NCBI GenBank assembly: GCA_922989275.2
Contig: OV277862.1
Span: 49,191,786 to 49,255,785, forward strand
Origin: Gari tellinella
Taxonomy: Eukaryota > Mollusca > Bivalvia > Cardiida > Psammobiidae
DNA length: 64,000 nt
Direction of reading: 5' to 3'
The position numbers were made by a program, and so were the translations under genes. Below are positions 1-10,642 of this stretch, one piece after another. The first letter of the stretch is position 1, and every line of letters begins with the position of its first letter. Under the pieces are notes generated by a model that saw nothing but the letters and a program-made list of their open reading frames with translations, did no database searches and was not told where the DNA came from.

Positions 1-899
1 GAAGGTCTCCCATTGGTTAAGGTTTTGAAAGTTTATGGACCGTCTTCAGTTCAACCATCACAAACTTCAGCTGTCGTTTTAAGGGTGCTGGAAAATAGAA
101 ATGCTGGTTTCATGGTCGCCGTGGTTGGATTTGGCTTGTAGTCTATGGTGTCATATGATGGTCATACTAACATTTGGGAACATGGGAACATTTATTTAGT
201 CTTGCTGTTGGGGTTTATCGTCATATGTCTTTGTCACATATGAAGCATGTTTGACCTTTGCGTCAGGTTCTAAGCAGCTTGGTATGGCATTCTAATGGCT
301 GATCGCTCTGTTCTTCAATTTCTGTCCGTTACCTGCTCTATGTTCTTGATAATAACTGACAGTATTGGTGATGCTGTGCCTTTTGCTTCCTAAAAGTTTC
401 TTTGACACCATCACCATATTTAATTCAGGCTTGATCCCAAACAATATGAATCTAATTAATTGCGAGAATGAAGGGAATGTTCATTGCAATCATAATGTAG
501 CCATCATGCTTGTTGTTATGTATTTAGCAATTTGAGCTTTTTTGATTTTCTTCTTCTGGTAAGACAGACTTTTGGATCGTCCCGGATCTATATTTGCCAT
601 CTTTGTGAAAGGTAATAAGTCACAGTATAATAATTAGATGTTCATGTATCTGCATTCAGTGAATCAATGCCAGCGGTTATGCCTTTTAAACATATATTAT
701 TTAGTTAATGAGTGAGTGAGTTAGATGTGTTGGCACTTAAACACTGAATAGGTCATATATTCAAGAGTAATTAACCGTGGCTCGGCTTTTTTTGCGCTGG
801 CACACCCTATCAATTCAGGCACGACATTTAACTACACACTATGTAAAGCTATATCCAACTAAATTAGTTAACTGATGCGGGGCTTAATAGATAGCATTT
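1..899. other. No supported feature
   Basis: I see no gene or repeat that I can support here. Bases 1-140 are open in one plus-strand frame and a similar short frame exists on minus, but neither has recognisable motifs. The copper-B exons of the tyrosinase gene would be expected downstream on the minus strand, but none was found in bases 1-3768. Confidence 0.4.
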
Positions 900-2400
900 G
901 TGATACTACCAAAAATGTCAGTTAGTACTGAAACCCATGCAGTAAGGAGTAATGTCATGGTTCGAAATTTGGACTCTATACAGTCAAAAGCGTATTATTT
1001 GACACACATAGCATTGCATAGGACAGCTATTTGTCATTTTGTTCCGCAAGTTCTGAAGATGCCAAATAGTGATTTTACGAGGCTTACAAGTACAAGAACA
1101 CATATGAGTGAGTCCATGGTTCAACATTTAAGTATAATTAGACACAAATGTCGTTGAAATAGGACAATTATTTGTGATTTTATTGAGAAATGCATTATTC
1201 CTGTGGCGGCCATCTTGACTTTTAATAGGCTACCGGGTACAAGGATAAAATTAAGTGATTATATAGTTCCAAGTTTGTATTTTACAGAGTAAAAGAAATA
1301 TTATCTTATATAAAGACCAAAGATAGAGGACAAGTATTGACCATTCTATTTAAAAATGCTATATTTCTGTTATAGTTATCTTAAACAATGGCGGCTATCT
1401 TTCATTTTTAAATGGTTAATTGATACAAGGAAGCCATGGAGTCATTGCATGGTTCTAAATTTGAATGTTACAGTCCAAAAGGTATTATTTGACTCAAAGA
1501 CCAATGATACAGGAGAGGTATTTGCGATTGTATGGCAAAATGCAATATTTCTATGGTGGCCATCATGCAAATGGCGGTCAATTTATTTGACACACATACC
1601 ATTGAAATAGATCAAGTCTTTGCAATTTTATTGCGAAGTGCAATATTTCTGTTTATTCCATCGTGGCCAACTTGAACATGACTACCTTCTTGAACGTTAT
1701 GTAGCATACGGGGGTACAAGGAAGCAAATGAGTAATCTTAATGTTCCAAATTTGATTTCTTCGTAGTCGGAAAAGTACAATTAGACACAGAGATCATTGA
1801 AGTATAACAAATATATGCCATTTTATTCGGAAATGCAATATTTATGTGGCAGCCATCTTGATTTAAAGTGGCTACCGGGTACAAGGAAGCTATTTAGCAA
1901 ATTTCATGGTTCCAATCTTGAATTTTACAAAAGTATTTTTGACACAAAACTATTGATATTGGATAAGTATTTGGCGTTTTATTTCGAAATGCATATATAT
2001 CTGTAATGGCTATCTTGACAAAATGGCTGCCATCATGGTCAAAAATATAATTTCAAAGAAAGATCATTGATATAGGACAAGTATTTGCAAATATATTACA
2101 AAACCTAGTATTTCTATGCAGGGCATCTTGAAAATGGCGGCCATCTTGAATATTTAAGTGACTTAAGGGTAAAATGAAGCCATAGAGCAATTTCGTGGTC
2201 CCAAATTGAAATCTTCATAGCCAAAACGCAAAATGGCTTTTTGACACATAAGCCATTAAAATAGACAAGGTTTTGCATATTTAGGGCAAAAATCAATAAT
2301 CAATATTTCTGTATATACCTTGGCGGCCATCTTGGAAAATGGCGGCCATTTTGGATTTTCAAGTGGCCAGCGGGCTTTTTCAAAAGAACAACCCCAAAGG
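900..2400 (+). repeat. Diverged tandem repeat with AATGGCGGCCATCTTG motif
   Basis: A block of about 150-290 bp recurs at least seven times (near 928, 1087, 1231, 1419, 1700, 1870, 2160). Each unit has a line like GGCTACCGGGTACAAGGAAG, then TGGTTCCAAATTTGAA, then GACACAAAGACCATTGA, a GGACAAGTATTTGC box, and one or two copies of AATGGCGGCCATCTTG. Copies are strongly diverged. Short open frames in the block arise from the repeat and are not genes. Confidence 0.7.
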
Positions 2401-2499
2401 AGTATGTGTGCCAATTTTGGTGCTTGTTTCCGGAAGTGAAAGATTGTTTCGGTTATCTGCCCCGCTATATGGGTAAAAGGTATAATTCGGAAGATCGCG

Positions 2500-2555
2500 C
2501 TTGAAAAATTGAAAGTTTTGAAATCTTAGGATGTTTTGTATCAATGTATGGCAGC
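2500..2555 (+). mobile_element. Right end of a group D element (fragment)
   Basis: The sequence TATGGCAGCCCTG at 2543-2555, preceded by a stretch resembling the right part of the 58.5 kb group D element, is a lone right terminus. The matching left end is not visible nearby. Confidence 0.5.
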
Positions 2556-3003
2556 CCTGATGTCATTGCAAACCTTACGTTGCCGCAAAAAGCTCATAAA
2601 GATGTTACCAGTGCATGACAAAACAAATCATTTTTATGGCTGGTGTTTTTGAGCTGGTGCAGACTTGAAGACACAAACAATGTTCTCGATACAAAAATAT
2701 TTTTTCTCCAGTGAACAAGACGTTATTTATTCCTATTAACACGTGTGTGCTCAACGAATTACCGGTGTTTTTATTATCAACAGTAAAGTACTAGATCAAA
2801 CGATATCGCAGACGACAATATTGAAGCAAACGACAATATGGCAGTAAATGGTTAAAACCTCACGATAAATTTGATCATAAAAGGGTTAAGAGAAGAGAGG
2901 TTCCTAAAACATTTGCATTTATACAGGCACTTTGCTTTCGCCAGCTATCTGTATTCTTGTAACCAATAAATGCCTTGATATTGCAAACATTTCTCCTATG
3001 GTC

Positions 3004-3142
3004 CAATGTTATAAAGCTTTTGAGCCGAGTCCAAAGTCATTCTCAAGCATTTGAATGGTCAGATTTGAGCCTAGGCTCAAATCAAACCAATCAAATGCTT
3101 GAGAATTATCTCGGACTCAGCGTAAACCCTTTATAACCTTTG
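3004..3142. mobile_element. Group L fold-back MITE
   Basis: Long inverted repeat: TTATAAAGCTTTTGAG at the left is mirrored by a decayed copy ending TTTATAACC at the right, with inner arms around CTCAAGCATTTGA and a centre GAGCCTAGGCTC. Related copies lie at 33562, 44056 and 51725. Confidence 0.65.
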
Positions 3143-3500
3143 ACCCTGTATTCTCCCTGTAATATTTTATTATAGATATACACTAGATATACTCTTATAT
3201 AACACTGCATTTTTGTTGATGCGGCAGAAAATTTGACATGGACTAGCAAATAGTGCGGATCTTATTACGACGACGTAAATTGCAACGTCCTATCAATATG
3301 AACACTACTTGCTGATTTGTACTAGAGCGGGAGATAGATATTAATTGGTTAAGCAGTCGGAAAAGCAACAGGAAACACCTGGAACAGCTTATGTAAACAC
3401 GAACAATTATCTATTGAATTACTTCTTTTGTTGTTTGCATTGCAATACGTTTGCAATGATATTGGTAACAGAAAAAGTGCTTTAAAATTATCTTAGCTCT

Positions 3501-3725
3501 TTAACTCTTTGCATGCTGGGTTTTTTTTTCGTCTGCAACAATTTGTCGTCTGTTATCGTTCTAAAATAAGAATTTTCAAAATTTCTTTTAAATTCTGTGT
3601 CAGAATTGCAAACAGTTTGGATGCTGATGAGACGCCGCGTTACGCGGCGTCTCATCAGCATCCAAATTGTTTGCGGACGTAATCATTATGGCAGGTATAT
3701 CCGCCGCTAGCGTGCAAAGAGTTAA
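3501..3725. mobile_element. TTAA MITE with type 1 hairpin core (group A-like)
   Basis: Flanked by TTAA at both ends with inverted ends CTCTTTGCATGCT / AGCGTGCAAAGAG. It carries the core hairpin GCAAACAGTTTGGATGCTGA ... TCATCAGCATCCAAATTG with centre GCGTTACGC. It lies 44 bp past the splice donor of tyrosinase exon 4, inside the next intron. Inference: piggyBac-type non-autonomous element. Confidence 0.8.
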
Positions 3726-3768
3726 CAAATTGTAACACGTATCCAATCATGAACAAAATGTGACTCAC

Positions 3769-4030
3769 CTTCAAACTACACTTGCTCAAAAGATCCCGAA
3801 TAAATTGCTTTGAAAAAAGTCTGCTTCCTGTCCCGTAATTGCGTTCAAGATGTCCCTGGTGAGTTACATAGCCAGCTCCAAGGCCATCCACAACTCGCCC
3901 TGTACCAGTTCCTAAATACTTTGACGTCCAAAGATCAGAATTGACAGGATTGTCCATGGCATCGTCCATTGTAGTATCCAAATATGGGAGAAATACGTGA
4001 CGGTCTACCTTCCGCAAAGCCTCCTCGAAC
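3769..4030 (-). CDS. Tyrosinase-like protein, exon 4 (post copper-A region)
   Basis: This exon has 262 nt. It starts after a ...ATCTTAG acceptor with the third base of a split Met codon and ends at AAG|GTGAGT. It encodes FEEALRKVDRHVFLPYLD at its start, then TTMDDAMDNPVNSDLWTS and GTGTGRVVDG, and GSRLFSKQFIRDLLSK near its end. This is the stretch after the copper-A helix in molluscan and nematode tyrosinases (pattern FE.ALR.VD...LPYWDS..DD..PNP..S..W). The usual Trp of PYWD is Leu here (PYLD). The frame joins exactly to exon 3. Family role: type-3 copper oxidase acting on phenols, in molluscs often secreted and used in shell or periostracum cross-linking. No copper-B exon follows within the window. 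Confidence 0.88.
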
Positions 4031-4078
4031 CTAAGATGTTCAAACAAACATGCTTATACATAAAGAATCTATAGCACT

Positions 4079-4321
4079 GGGACCCGTTTTACTACACTAC
4101 TTACGCAACATTTTTGCGTAAGTCAAACTTTTAAATTTTGAGTTATATTTTTCATTATCACTTGCTACAAACAGCAAATAGCCAGATCTGAGGACGCGCT
4201 ATTAGCGCGTCCTCTGATCTGGCTTTTTGCTGTTTGCAAACGTTTATGATCGAAATAATAAGAGTTAAACGATTTTGACTTACGCAAAAAGTTTGCGTAA
4301 GTTGTTTAGTAAAACGGGCCC
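4079..4321. mobile_element. Group E-like MITE with type 1 hairpin core
   Basis: Ends GGACCCGTTTTACTACAC / AGTAAAACGGGCCC, an inner TTACGCAA inverted repeat, and a central hairpin CAGATCTGAGGACGCGC ... GCGCGTCCTCTGATCTGG flanked by CAAACAGCAAA arms. It abuts the next group E element. It is in intron 3 of the tyrosinase gene. Confidence 0.75.
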
Positions 4322-4323
4322 AG

Positions 4324-4552
4324 GGACCCGTTGCATAAAACTTCGAACGATAAAAACGGTCGTAAGTCAAAACTTTAAAATACGCTTAATTTCTGATTTC
4401 TCTATCTATTCCTATCTTGCGACATCTCTTTTCAAGACGATTCCAAAGAGATGTCACAAGACAGGATTAGATGGAGAAATAAATAAAAATGGAGACTTTT
4501 ATAACCTGACTTACGACACCATTTGTCGTACGAATTTTTATGAAACGGGACC
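4324..4552. mobile_element. Group E MITE (GGACCCG ends, 3-bp duplication CAG)
   Basis: Terminal inverted repeats GGACCCGTTGCATAAAAC / TTTTTATGAAACGGGACC with CAG on both sides. Inside, GACATCTCTTTTCAAGACGA is mirrored by ATTCCAAAGAGATGTCACAA. Related to copies at 10167, 21918, 27856 and 57784. Three-base duplications and GGGCC-type ends fit PIF/Harbinger-like elements; that assignment is inference. Confidence 0.8.
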
Positions 4553-4571
4553 CAGATGATGTGAGTTATTT

Positions 4572-4650
4572 CTTAAACAAGCAAACCCTCTGGTGTGACT
4601 ACTCATTAATTCCGTCTCTACGAGATCATTCCAATGAATAGTCACAACGT
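4572..4650. mobile_element. Group F hairpin (decayed)
   Basis: Inverted repeat CTGGTGTGACTACTCATTA ... TGAATAGTCACAACG, a diverged copy of the F hairpin best kept at 42270-42350. Confidence 0.45.
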
Positions 4651-5164
4651 TGTGTTATTCGAAAACAAAATGAGAAATATTAGAATAAGAATATGTGAAG
4701 AACCAACATTATGCAGAAACTATGTGCGTTTTTCACTTTGAATGTCATAGCAGCCATAATATTGCACAGTTCCCAATCATTTGAAAAACATGTGTAGGGA
4801 ATGATCATAGGAAAGACCATGCTTAGTATCAGAGAAGTCAATCTTTTAGTTTAAGAGATGCCGCTTGCATGAAAACTAAAGAAATTGGCAATTAGAGGGA
4901 CAGATGAACAACGGACGGTTGCTCATCACAGTAGATCAACTTGAGCATGTATAAAATTAACGAAATACTTTTTCGTAAAACAACATCATAGTATCTACTG
5001 TTCGAAATATAAGTGTCGAGTGTCACTTTAGGGAATCCGTACTATTATAATAGTAGTTCGTTGTATAGAAACATTCTCGTTGTTTTCTTTATTCGTACTC
5101 CACAGTACTAACATTCATTGGCATCGACTTTCTAATAGTATTTCAGTATATGAAAACTGCCAAA

Positions 5165-5379
5165 TGTTTTATTTCTATAGACTCTTAGTCAGTAGGTTGA
5201 AAGTTAGGCAGAATGCGCCGTAATTCTGCCTTACTTTCAGTCTGCTTTAAGCTAACATCTGCTAGGAATTATAAAATATTTCTTATCGTACATGTTCATG
5301 AATGTACAAGTAGGAACTATTTTCTTCAGCGGAGGAATAATTAAAATGCGCTAAAAGTCGATCCTATTGAGGAAAGGGT
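5165..5379. mobile_element. Group B MITE, decayed
   Basis: Contains the type 2 hairpin (GTTGAAAGTTAGGCAGAATG mirrored by CTGCCTTACTTTCAGTCTGC) and the usual downstream block (CATCTGCTAGGAATTATAAA ... TATTTTCTTCAGCGGAGGAA), ending GGAAAGGGTTAA. The left end is eroded. Confidence 0.6.
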
Positions 5380-5563
5380 TAAACCAGTCTATGTGGATCT
5401 AGTCCCGTGAAATATAGTTGGCCTTGTATAGACATGTAATTGAATCTACTACATCGAAATACATATACAATTTTACAAGATTTCATTATCTGAAAACTAC
5501 AGCGGTATGACTCGCTGAACGATGTGTACTCTGCCAAGATGGACACTACCTGGTTTGACTTAC

Positions 5564-5661
5564 ATTGTCATAAACACTCTATTCCATGGAAGAAAAGATG
5601 CTCCATTTAGATGACCTGTTGACTGCTGGAGCAACAATCCAAACTTTCTTATGGTCCCTTC
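5564..5661 (-). CDS. Tyrosinase-like protein, exon 3 (copper-A region, ligands altered)
   Basis: This exon has 98 nt between a TTGTTACAG acceptor and an AT|GTAAGT donor. It reads EGTIRKFGLLLQQSTGHL followed by NGASFLPWNRVFMTM. It is in phase 0 with exon 2 and splits a Met codon with exon 4 (MTM|FEEALRK). The motif corresponds to H.GASFLPWHR.F in the family, but the third copper-A His is Asn (FLPWNR). Where the first ligand His is expected, shortly after the F/YD..... stretch, there are Gln residues (LLLQQ). Only the middle His (GHLNGASF) is seen, with one extra residue before GAS. Either this copy lost copper-A function or it is a decaying gene; open frames and intact splice sites argue against an old pseudogene. 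Confidence 0.85.
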
Positions 5662-5717
5662 CTGTAACAAAAACAATGCTCCCGTTAACCTTTGACTGCC
5701 AGTTCTTCGTGAGATTT

Positions 5718-5931
5718 TAATCCCTTCACCGTTCCATTGTTTTCTGCTTTAATTTTGTTGTCTGCAATATCGTTTCAAAATTATTTTTAAGGCAGTATGA
5801 CTGACAAAATTTCGATATTGTTTCAAACAGTTTAGATCCTGATCAGACGCCGCGTTAGGTGGAGTCTGATCAAGATCCAAACTGTTTGTTGCAAATACGC
5901 TTTTTGGCGTCATTGAGAGTGGAAGGGTTAG
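5718..5931. mobile_element. TTAA-type MITE with type 1 core, decayed ends
   Basis: Ends CCCTTCACCGTTCC / GAGAGTGGAAGGG resemble inverted CCC-type termini. A hairpin CAAACAGTTTAGATCCTGAT ... TCAAGATCCAAACTGTTTG with centre GCGTTAGGTG sits inside, and TTGTCTGC lies near the left. Confidence 0.6.
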
Positions 5932-5934
5932 AGA

Positions 5935-7285
5935 GGTTGTAAATTGAACATTTACAACAATTGCCCTTCTAAGTCACAAACCATATGTTATAAATATTTG
6001 TTAGAGTTTTCTTATCCAGACGATTCTTATGAGCATTGACATTATAAACTATGGTATCTAGAAATGACAATTTTTGAATATTCACCTTACCAGAATCTCT
6101 GAAAAAGACTTATTGTAATATATCAGTATGCATCATAAGCATTAACTCCAAAAGAATCATTTGTAGACGATATTGCTAATAGTGTTGATCATTTAAATGG
6201 CCAATTCAAGTTTAGTCAAAGAAAATTACTGTGTTGCTATAGTTGTATTTGTCAATGTATTGCTATATGGCAAACAGAGAAAATGTCCCTTTTATGGTCC
6301 CTCTGATCTGGGTCTTCATTATTTGCAAAGGAAAAATGAACTTTTTGCATCTATACTGTTTCTATTTAAAAATATAAGTACAAGCGAGACTATGGGCCAA
6401 CGGGTTAACGCGGCAACTGATTGACGTCTACGACGTATGCAAGAGCCGCATTCCCTGTGGATTGGTTGATTAGGATTAGATTGGTGGAATCGTGCGTATA
6501 AGTTATCTTCCGTAGGTATTTTCGGTGTCAAACAATCTCTATTCATCACACATGAAAATTCACTTGTTAAATGAGAGTACGTGAAACTTGGCAAATACTG
6601 TTAGACCATCTATTAAGACTAAGGATTTCATCAAAGTGAATATTAGCGTGAACCCGAGAACACATAGAAAAGACCTTCTGCTTATTTAGGTCATTGATAT
6701 AAGTATGAAAGTGTCTATAGTTTCAACAGAAACGTTATATCTTCTGGTTTTTTAACATTTTCTGATTGTTCACACTAAAGTATTTATTTTGTGAAGTTTG
6801 ATCAATTTCTTACGGATATATTTTGATTAAGTAAGTGTTTTTATTGAATTTGAACCGAAAACAATAAAGAAAAATGCATATATTTAAGGCAACAAACTAT
6901 ACACTTTGCATCAGACTTCTAGTAAACATTACAATTTAACTGTTTTAATGTTTGTTTGTGCCCATTATTACTTTACATTACTTCAAAAAGCCAAAATAAT
7001 GCATGCAAACTCTTTGCCGAGAATTGCAACATTATACATTCCAGATGGCCATAGACAAAAAAAAACATTATAACCTGTTTTTCTTTTTACCATGGTACTG
7101 AGATATGTTGGAAAAACCTATGCAGAAATTATCATAGAGATCCTACGGATATTGCATTTGAACGCGTATGTCCTTAAGATTTATATGAACTGTGTACCGG
7201 AATTGGCTATGCTGATAACTGTAATATAATGCATTAACCTTTGTGCACTGGGGTTGCAAATTCATGAATATTGATAGCCCGTGGT
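5935..7285. other. Intron 2 sequence of the tyrosinase gene, no clear feature
   Basis: AT-rich intronic sequence. A scrap of a group H core (CCCTCTGATCTGGGTCTTCA at 6299) is present. No exon with splice sites and tyrosinase motifs was found here. Confidence 0.4.
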
Positions 7286-7287
7286 AT

Positions 7288-7543
7288 TTAACCCATTACC
7301 CCATAAATATGCCTTTTAAAAACACCTTTAAATTATGTCGCCACTGCGGAAAATACTTCCTCTTTATACAATCATGAATATGTATCATAAGATTTTTTTC
7401 TTATATTCTAGAAGATGGTAGTTTAAAGCAGGCTGAAAGTAAAGCAGAATGCGCCTGAGAGCGCATTCTGCTTTGCTTTCAACATGCTTTAAGCGGCAAC
7501 CTATCCTCAAGACTATGGAACAAGCTATGGGGTAATGGGTTAA
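7288..7543 (-). mobile_element. Group B MITE, complete (TTAA)
   Basis: TTAA at both ends; ends TTAACCCATTACCCCATA / CTATGGGGTAATGGGTTAA. It carries the type 2 hairpin (AAAGCAGGCTGAAAGTAAAG mirrored by CTTTGCTTTCAACATGCTTT). The block ATGAATATGTATCATAAG marks minus orientation relative to the 41.6 kb copy. Length 256 bp. Intron 2 of tyrosinase. Confidence 0.85.
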
Positions 7544-7952
7544 GTGTTTCAATATCAAATATCAAAATTTAACATGCCACACTATGTTTTAAAAATTGCC
7601 TTTTCAAGATAATGTAAAACTAATATTTCTATAACTAGCTTAGAGACGTGTGTCAAATTTTAGTCTTGTTAGAGGTATAGTTATTGGGCATTGATCTAGG
7701 TCTACATTTTTTGCAATGCCTGCTAAGCATTGATAAGCAGACATGATAATTAATCATTTAAGCAATGACACAGCAGGAAACACAATTAGGCTAACACTGA
7801 ACGTGTGAATACTATAGACAAAACTGACAGGACATTAAATGCCGCGCTTGAACACATGAATATTTACAAAAGCTTGAATCGAGGTCAGAGGCCGCACAAT
7901 ACTGTTTCATATAATTATTATCTGAATCTAAAAATGCCTAGAATTTGACCTT

Positions 7953-8318
7953 TACACAGCGTTCCCTCTCTACAACGACACCCAATGGGAGACAAGCAGT
8001 GTGTGCGTTGTTCAGAGGGAGTCGTTATAGGGAGGGAAATTGGTTACACTTGCAAACAGCTTCAATCCAGATCAGACGCCGCGTAACGCGGCGTCTGGTC
8101 TGGATTAAAGCTGTTTGTCACTCGTCATTAAAGTTTTTTTCTTTCAAAATGTCAATTATGTAACTTTAGAAAAAACAGCAGACGACAATCTTATGCAGAC
8201 GATGTTGCAGAAGTTAAAGCGTTAGACATAATTACATCTTGTTTATGGAACTGTGGCAAACGTCGTTGTAAGGAGGGAGTCGTTGTTGAGAGGGCCGTTG
8301 TAGGGAGGGAGCACTATA
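7953..8318 (-). mobile_element. Group I MITE (TA, CAGTGCTCCCTC ends)
   Basis: Ends resemble TACAGTGCTCCCTC in inverted orientation and are slightly decayed (TACACAGCGTTCCCTC / AGGGAGGGAGCACTA). Subterminal runs of CTACAACGAC and CAACGACTCCCTCC types recur. A type 1 hairpin (CAAACAGCTTCAATCCAGAT ... with centre GCGTAACGC) and two GCAGACGA motifs lie inside, as in group A. Sister copies at 19394 and 21169. Confidence 0.75.
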
Positions 8319-8568
8319 TATAAAGCTGACGATACATTTGGCAGCTGACTCCACTGATATTATAACGACATGATGGTTAACATTTATAGTGCCAAGATAT
8401 CATTCTAATAATTGTTGTTATCTTTTTAAAATGATAATCTATCAATTTGCTTTCAGCGGGAAGCAAATCCGGGTGCTTTGGTCATTTTGGTCTTTTAACT
8501 AAGACCATATTTATACTGACAAAGAGTGTGTCCGTTTTTAGAAATATGTCATATTTGTGTCCAAGCCT

Positions 8569-8830
8569 TTAACCCTGTCCCCCAATAGAAGCGCCTTTTA
8601 GCGGATATGATTTATTCATCCGCTGAAGAAAGTATTTCCAATTTAATCAGTAATGAATATGTATTAAAGGGAAATTTTCTATTTTATAGCACATGATTGT
8701 ATAAAGCAGGCTGAAAGTAAAACAGAATGCGCCCCAATGCGCCCCAATGCGCATTCTGCTTTACTTTCAATCTGCTTTAAGTAGTCACATATCTTAAGTT
8801 CTAGAAAAAGGCTACCAGGTAAAGGGTTAA
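8569..8830 (-). mobile_element. Group B MITE (TTAA)
   Basis: TTAACCCTGTCCCCCAATAG ... CTACCAGGTAAAGGGTTAA with TTAA at both ends; type 2 hairpin with duplicated CCCCAATGCG in the loop (8731-8752). Its right TTAA is shared with the next element. Confidence 0.8.
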
Positions 8831-9012
8831 CCCTTTCTCTCCGAATGACGTCTTTGCAAACAGTTTTGATCCTGATCAGACGCCACAGGATCAAAACTGT
8901 TTATCACTTGTTTTGAAATTTCGTGAATTATACTATGTTAAATCTAAATTTGAAACGATAGTACATACAGTAATATTAAAGCAGACGACAATATGGCAGG
9001 GAATGGGTAAAA
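8827..9012. mobile_element. TTAA MITE with shortened type 1 core
   Basis: Starts at the TTAA shared with the previous element (TTAACCCTTTCTCTCCG) and ends near GGCAGGGAATGGGTAAAA. The hairpin TTTGATCCTGATCAGACGCC is cut short, so arms read CAGTTTTGATCCTG ... CAGGATCAAAACTG. GCAGACGACAATATGG lies near the right end. The right TTAA is lost. Confidence 0.6.
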
Positions 9013-9088
9013 ACCTCAAGATCAATTTGATTATGAAAGGGTCTTGATTTCAAGTCTTTGATCCGTTTATATCAGTTCAAATATTAAC

Positions 9089-9298
9089 CTCGTATAGTTT
9101 GTCCATGGCATTGTGGAAACGTGTTCGTTCGCCGTCCGACAGTGTGCGGTATGCTCGTCGCTTCCTGTATCCGCTAGGAGGCAGTGCAGTACTCGGGTCA
9201 TAGTCAACAACAGTAGGAAGAGGGCCGAAAGTGCCACGAAAATAGGCCAGAAAATCTTCGGTATTGTTTTGTTGCTCTTCGTAATTCCATAGCAATTC
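9089..9298 (-). CDS. Tyrosinase-like protein, exon 2
   Basis: This exon has 210 nt (70 codons, phase 0 at both ends), with acceptor TATTTTTGTTGCAG and donor GAG|GTTAAT. It starts ELLWNYEEQQNNTEDFLAYF and ends with YRKRRAYRTLSDGERTRFHN then AMDKLYE. The second part matches the N-terminal helix of tyrosinases (R.RREYR.L...ER.RFH.A...LK), which just precedes the copper-A site. The donor is GT but followed by TAAT, weaker than the others in this gene. A short linking exon before exon 3 cannot be excluded, but phases fit a direct join. Confidence 0.88.
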
Positions 9299-9702
9299 CT
9301 GCAACAAAAATAAAAGAAACTATGTCAATTAAAACAAACCACAAATTTGAATACATTAAGAACACAAGGTTTAACATTTTTAAACCTACCCTTTTACCCA
9401 AAAGCTTTATTGAGACTGCTCGTTAAATTGTTTCTTTTCTTCACAGCATAGGGTGTTTGTTTTTCTGCATTCAACGAATTGTTAATGAATACATCCAAAC
9501 TATTTGCTTATAAATTTGTTTCATATCTTTCAACGACTTAATTATATATTCTTACTTAATTAAACATTTGTCTGCAAATACAAATTAAGAGTTAAACAAC
9601 TTTGTAAACTGTTAGGGAATTACTTAAATAGAAGTGACACCCGATTTTGATACTTGCCTACGCAAAAATGGTAGGGCTACCGGGGTAAATAGTATATGGT
9701 GT

Positions 9703-9953
9703 TTAACGCTTTTCCCTATAAAGGCGCCTTTTAGCGCATTTACTTTATTCCTCCGCTGAGGAAAATAGTTCCAATTGATACTGTCATGAATATGTATCAT
9801 AAGGAATAGTTCTTTATTTTAGCAGGTGGTATTTCAAAGCATGCTGAAAGTAAAGCAGAATGCGCATTAAGGCGCATTCTGTTTTACTTTCAACCTGCTT
9901 TAAGTATTCACCTATATTCAAAACTAGAAACAGGCTATGGGGTAACGGGTTAA
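9703..9953 (-). mobile_element. Group B MITE (TTAA)
   Basis: TTAACGCTTTTCCCTATAAA ... GCTATGGGGTAACGGGTTAA with TTAA at both ends; type 2 hairpin AGAATGCGCATTAAGGCGCA in the loop. Intron 1 of the tyrosinase gene. Confidence 0.8.
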
Positions 9954-10166
9954 CAGCAATATTATCTTCTGCTTATAACTTGTTGGTGAAATGCCAATGT
10001 CATGTTCATCTTTTTTAACGAAAAAAACTGACAGAAGAGGTATTGATATTTGTGTCAAACAATTTCGATATTTATCATACGACGAGTTACTTTGTGTCTG
10101 GTCTGGATTCAATTTGTTCTCAAATGTTATATGTTGCGACATGGTTGCGAAAGATTTATCGTTCAT

Positions 10167-10374
10167 GAGCCCGTTTTATGAAACGTCGTACGACCTAAAC
10201 GGTCGTAAGTCAAAACTTTAAAATACATCTAATTTCTCATTTCTCGATCTAAGCCTGCCTTGTGACTTTTTTCCACAATCGTCTTTTCAAGACTATTCCA
10301 AAGAGATGTCGCAAGACAGGTTTAGATCGAGAAATGAATATGTTTTGCCGTACGACGTTTCATTAAACGGACCA
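10167..10374. mobile_element. Group E MITE, duplication CAT
   Basis: CAT|GAGCCCGTTTTATGAAACGT ... CGTTTCATTAAACGGACCA|CAT. Inner inverted blocks as in the other group E copies (CTTTTCAAGACTATTCCAAA). It ends 30 bp from the splice donor of exon 1. Confidence 0.8.
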
Positions 10375-10404
10375 CATGGCTCATGTTATGACGTAACTTC
10401 CTAC

Positions 10405-10614
10405 CTGTAAACATGCGACTTGTGACGTTTTGTCTGTGATTGGTTTATCTGCATATCCTCTGTAGCATTCCTCCGTGCTGGGTGGTACCATTAAACAGAC
10501 CTGGTTGGGATTGACTGAATTGACAGAATTGACTGAACTGACTGGAGCCTGGCTTAATGCAACTGACAGCAGGGTTCCGAGTACAGTGAGCGTGAGAGTG
10601 AGCTTGGTGGCCAT
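10405..10614 (-). CDS. Tyrosinase-like protein, exon 1 (signal peptide and start)
   Basis: This exon has 210 nt (70 codons). I chose the Met at 10614 because it opens MATKLTLTLTVLGTLLSVAL SQ, a clean secretion signal: a basic residue, a hydrophobic run, then a likely cut near ALSQ-A. In-frame codons further upstream add an implausible tail before it. After a short Ser-Val-Asn repeat (SVNSVNSVN) come VCLMVPPSTEECYRGYADKP and VACLQ, a Cys-containing segment of the kind placed before the tyrosinase domain in secreted molluscan forms. Donor CAG|GTAGGA, phase 0, joins exon 2. Product is expected to be secreted. Confidence 0.85.
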
Positions 10615-10633
10615 TACTTCCTTGATACCGGCA

Positions 10634-10642
10634 CCTTTATAT
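10634..10642 (-). promoter_or_regulatory. Possible TATA box before the tyrosinase start
   Basis: ATATAAAGG on the minus strand ends 19 bp before the ATG at 10614. If used, the 5' leader would be nearly absent, so this may be chance. Confidence 0.2.

Noticed and set aside
1..140. Open plus-strand frame at the window start, and a minus-strand frame over the same bases
   Set aside because: Both are short, lack splice signals and show no motif of the tyrosinase copper-B region or any other family I know.
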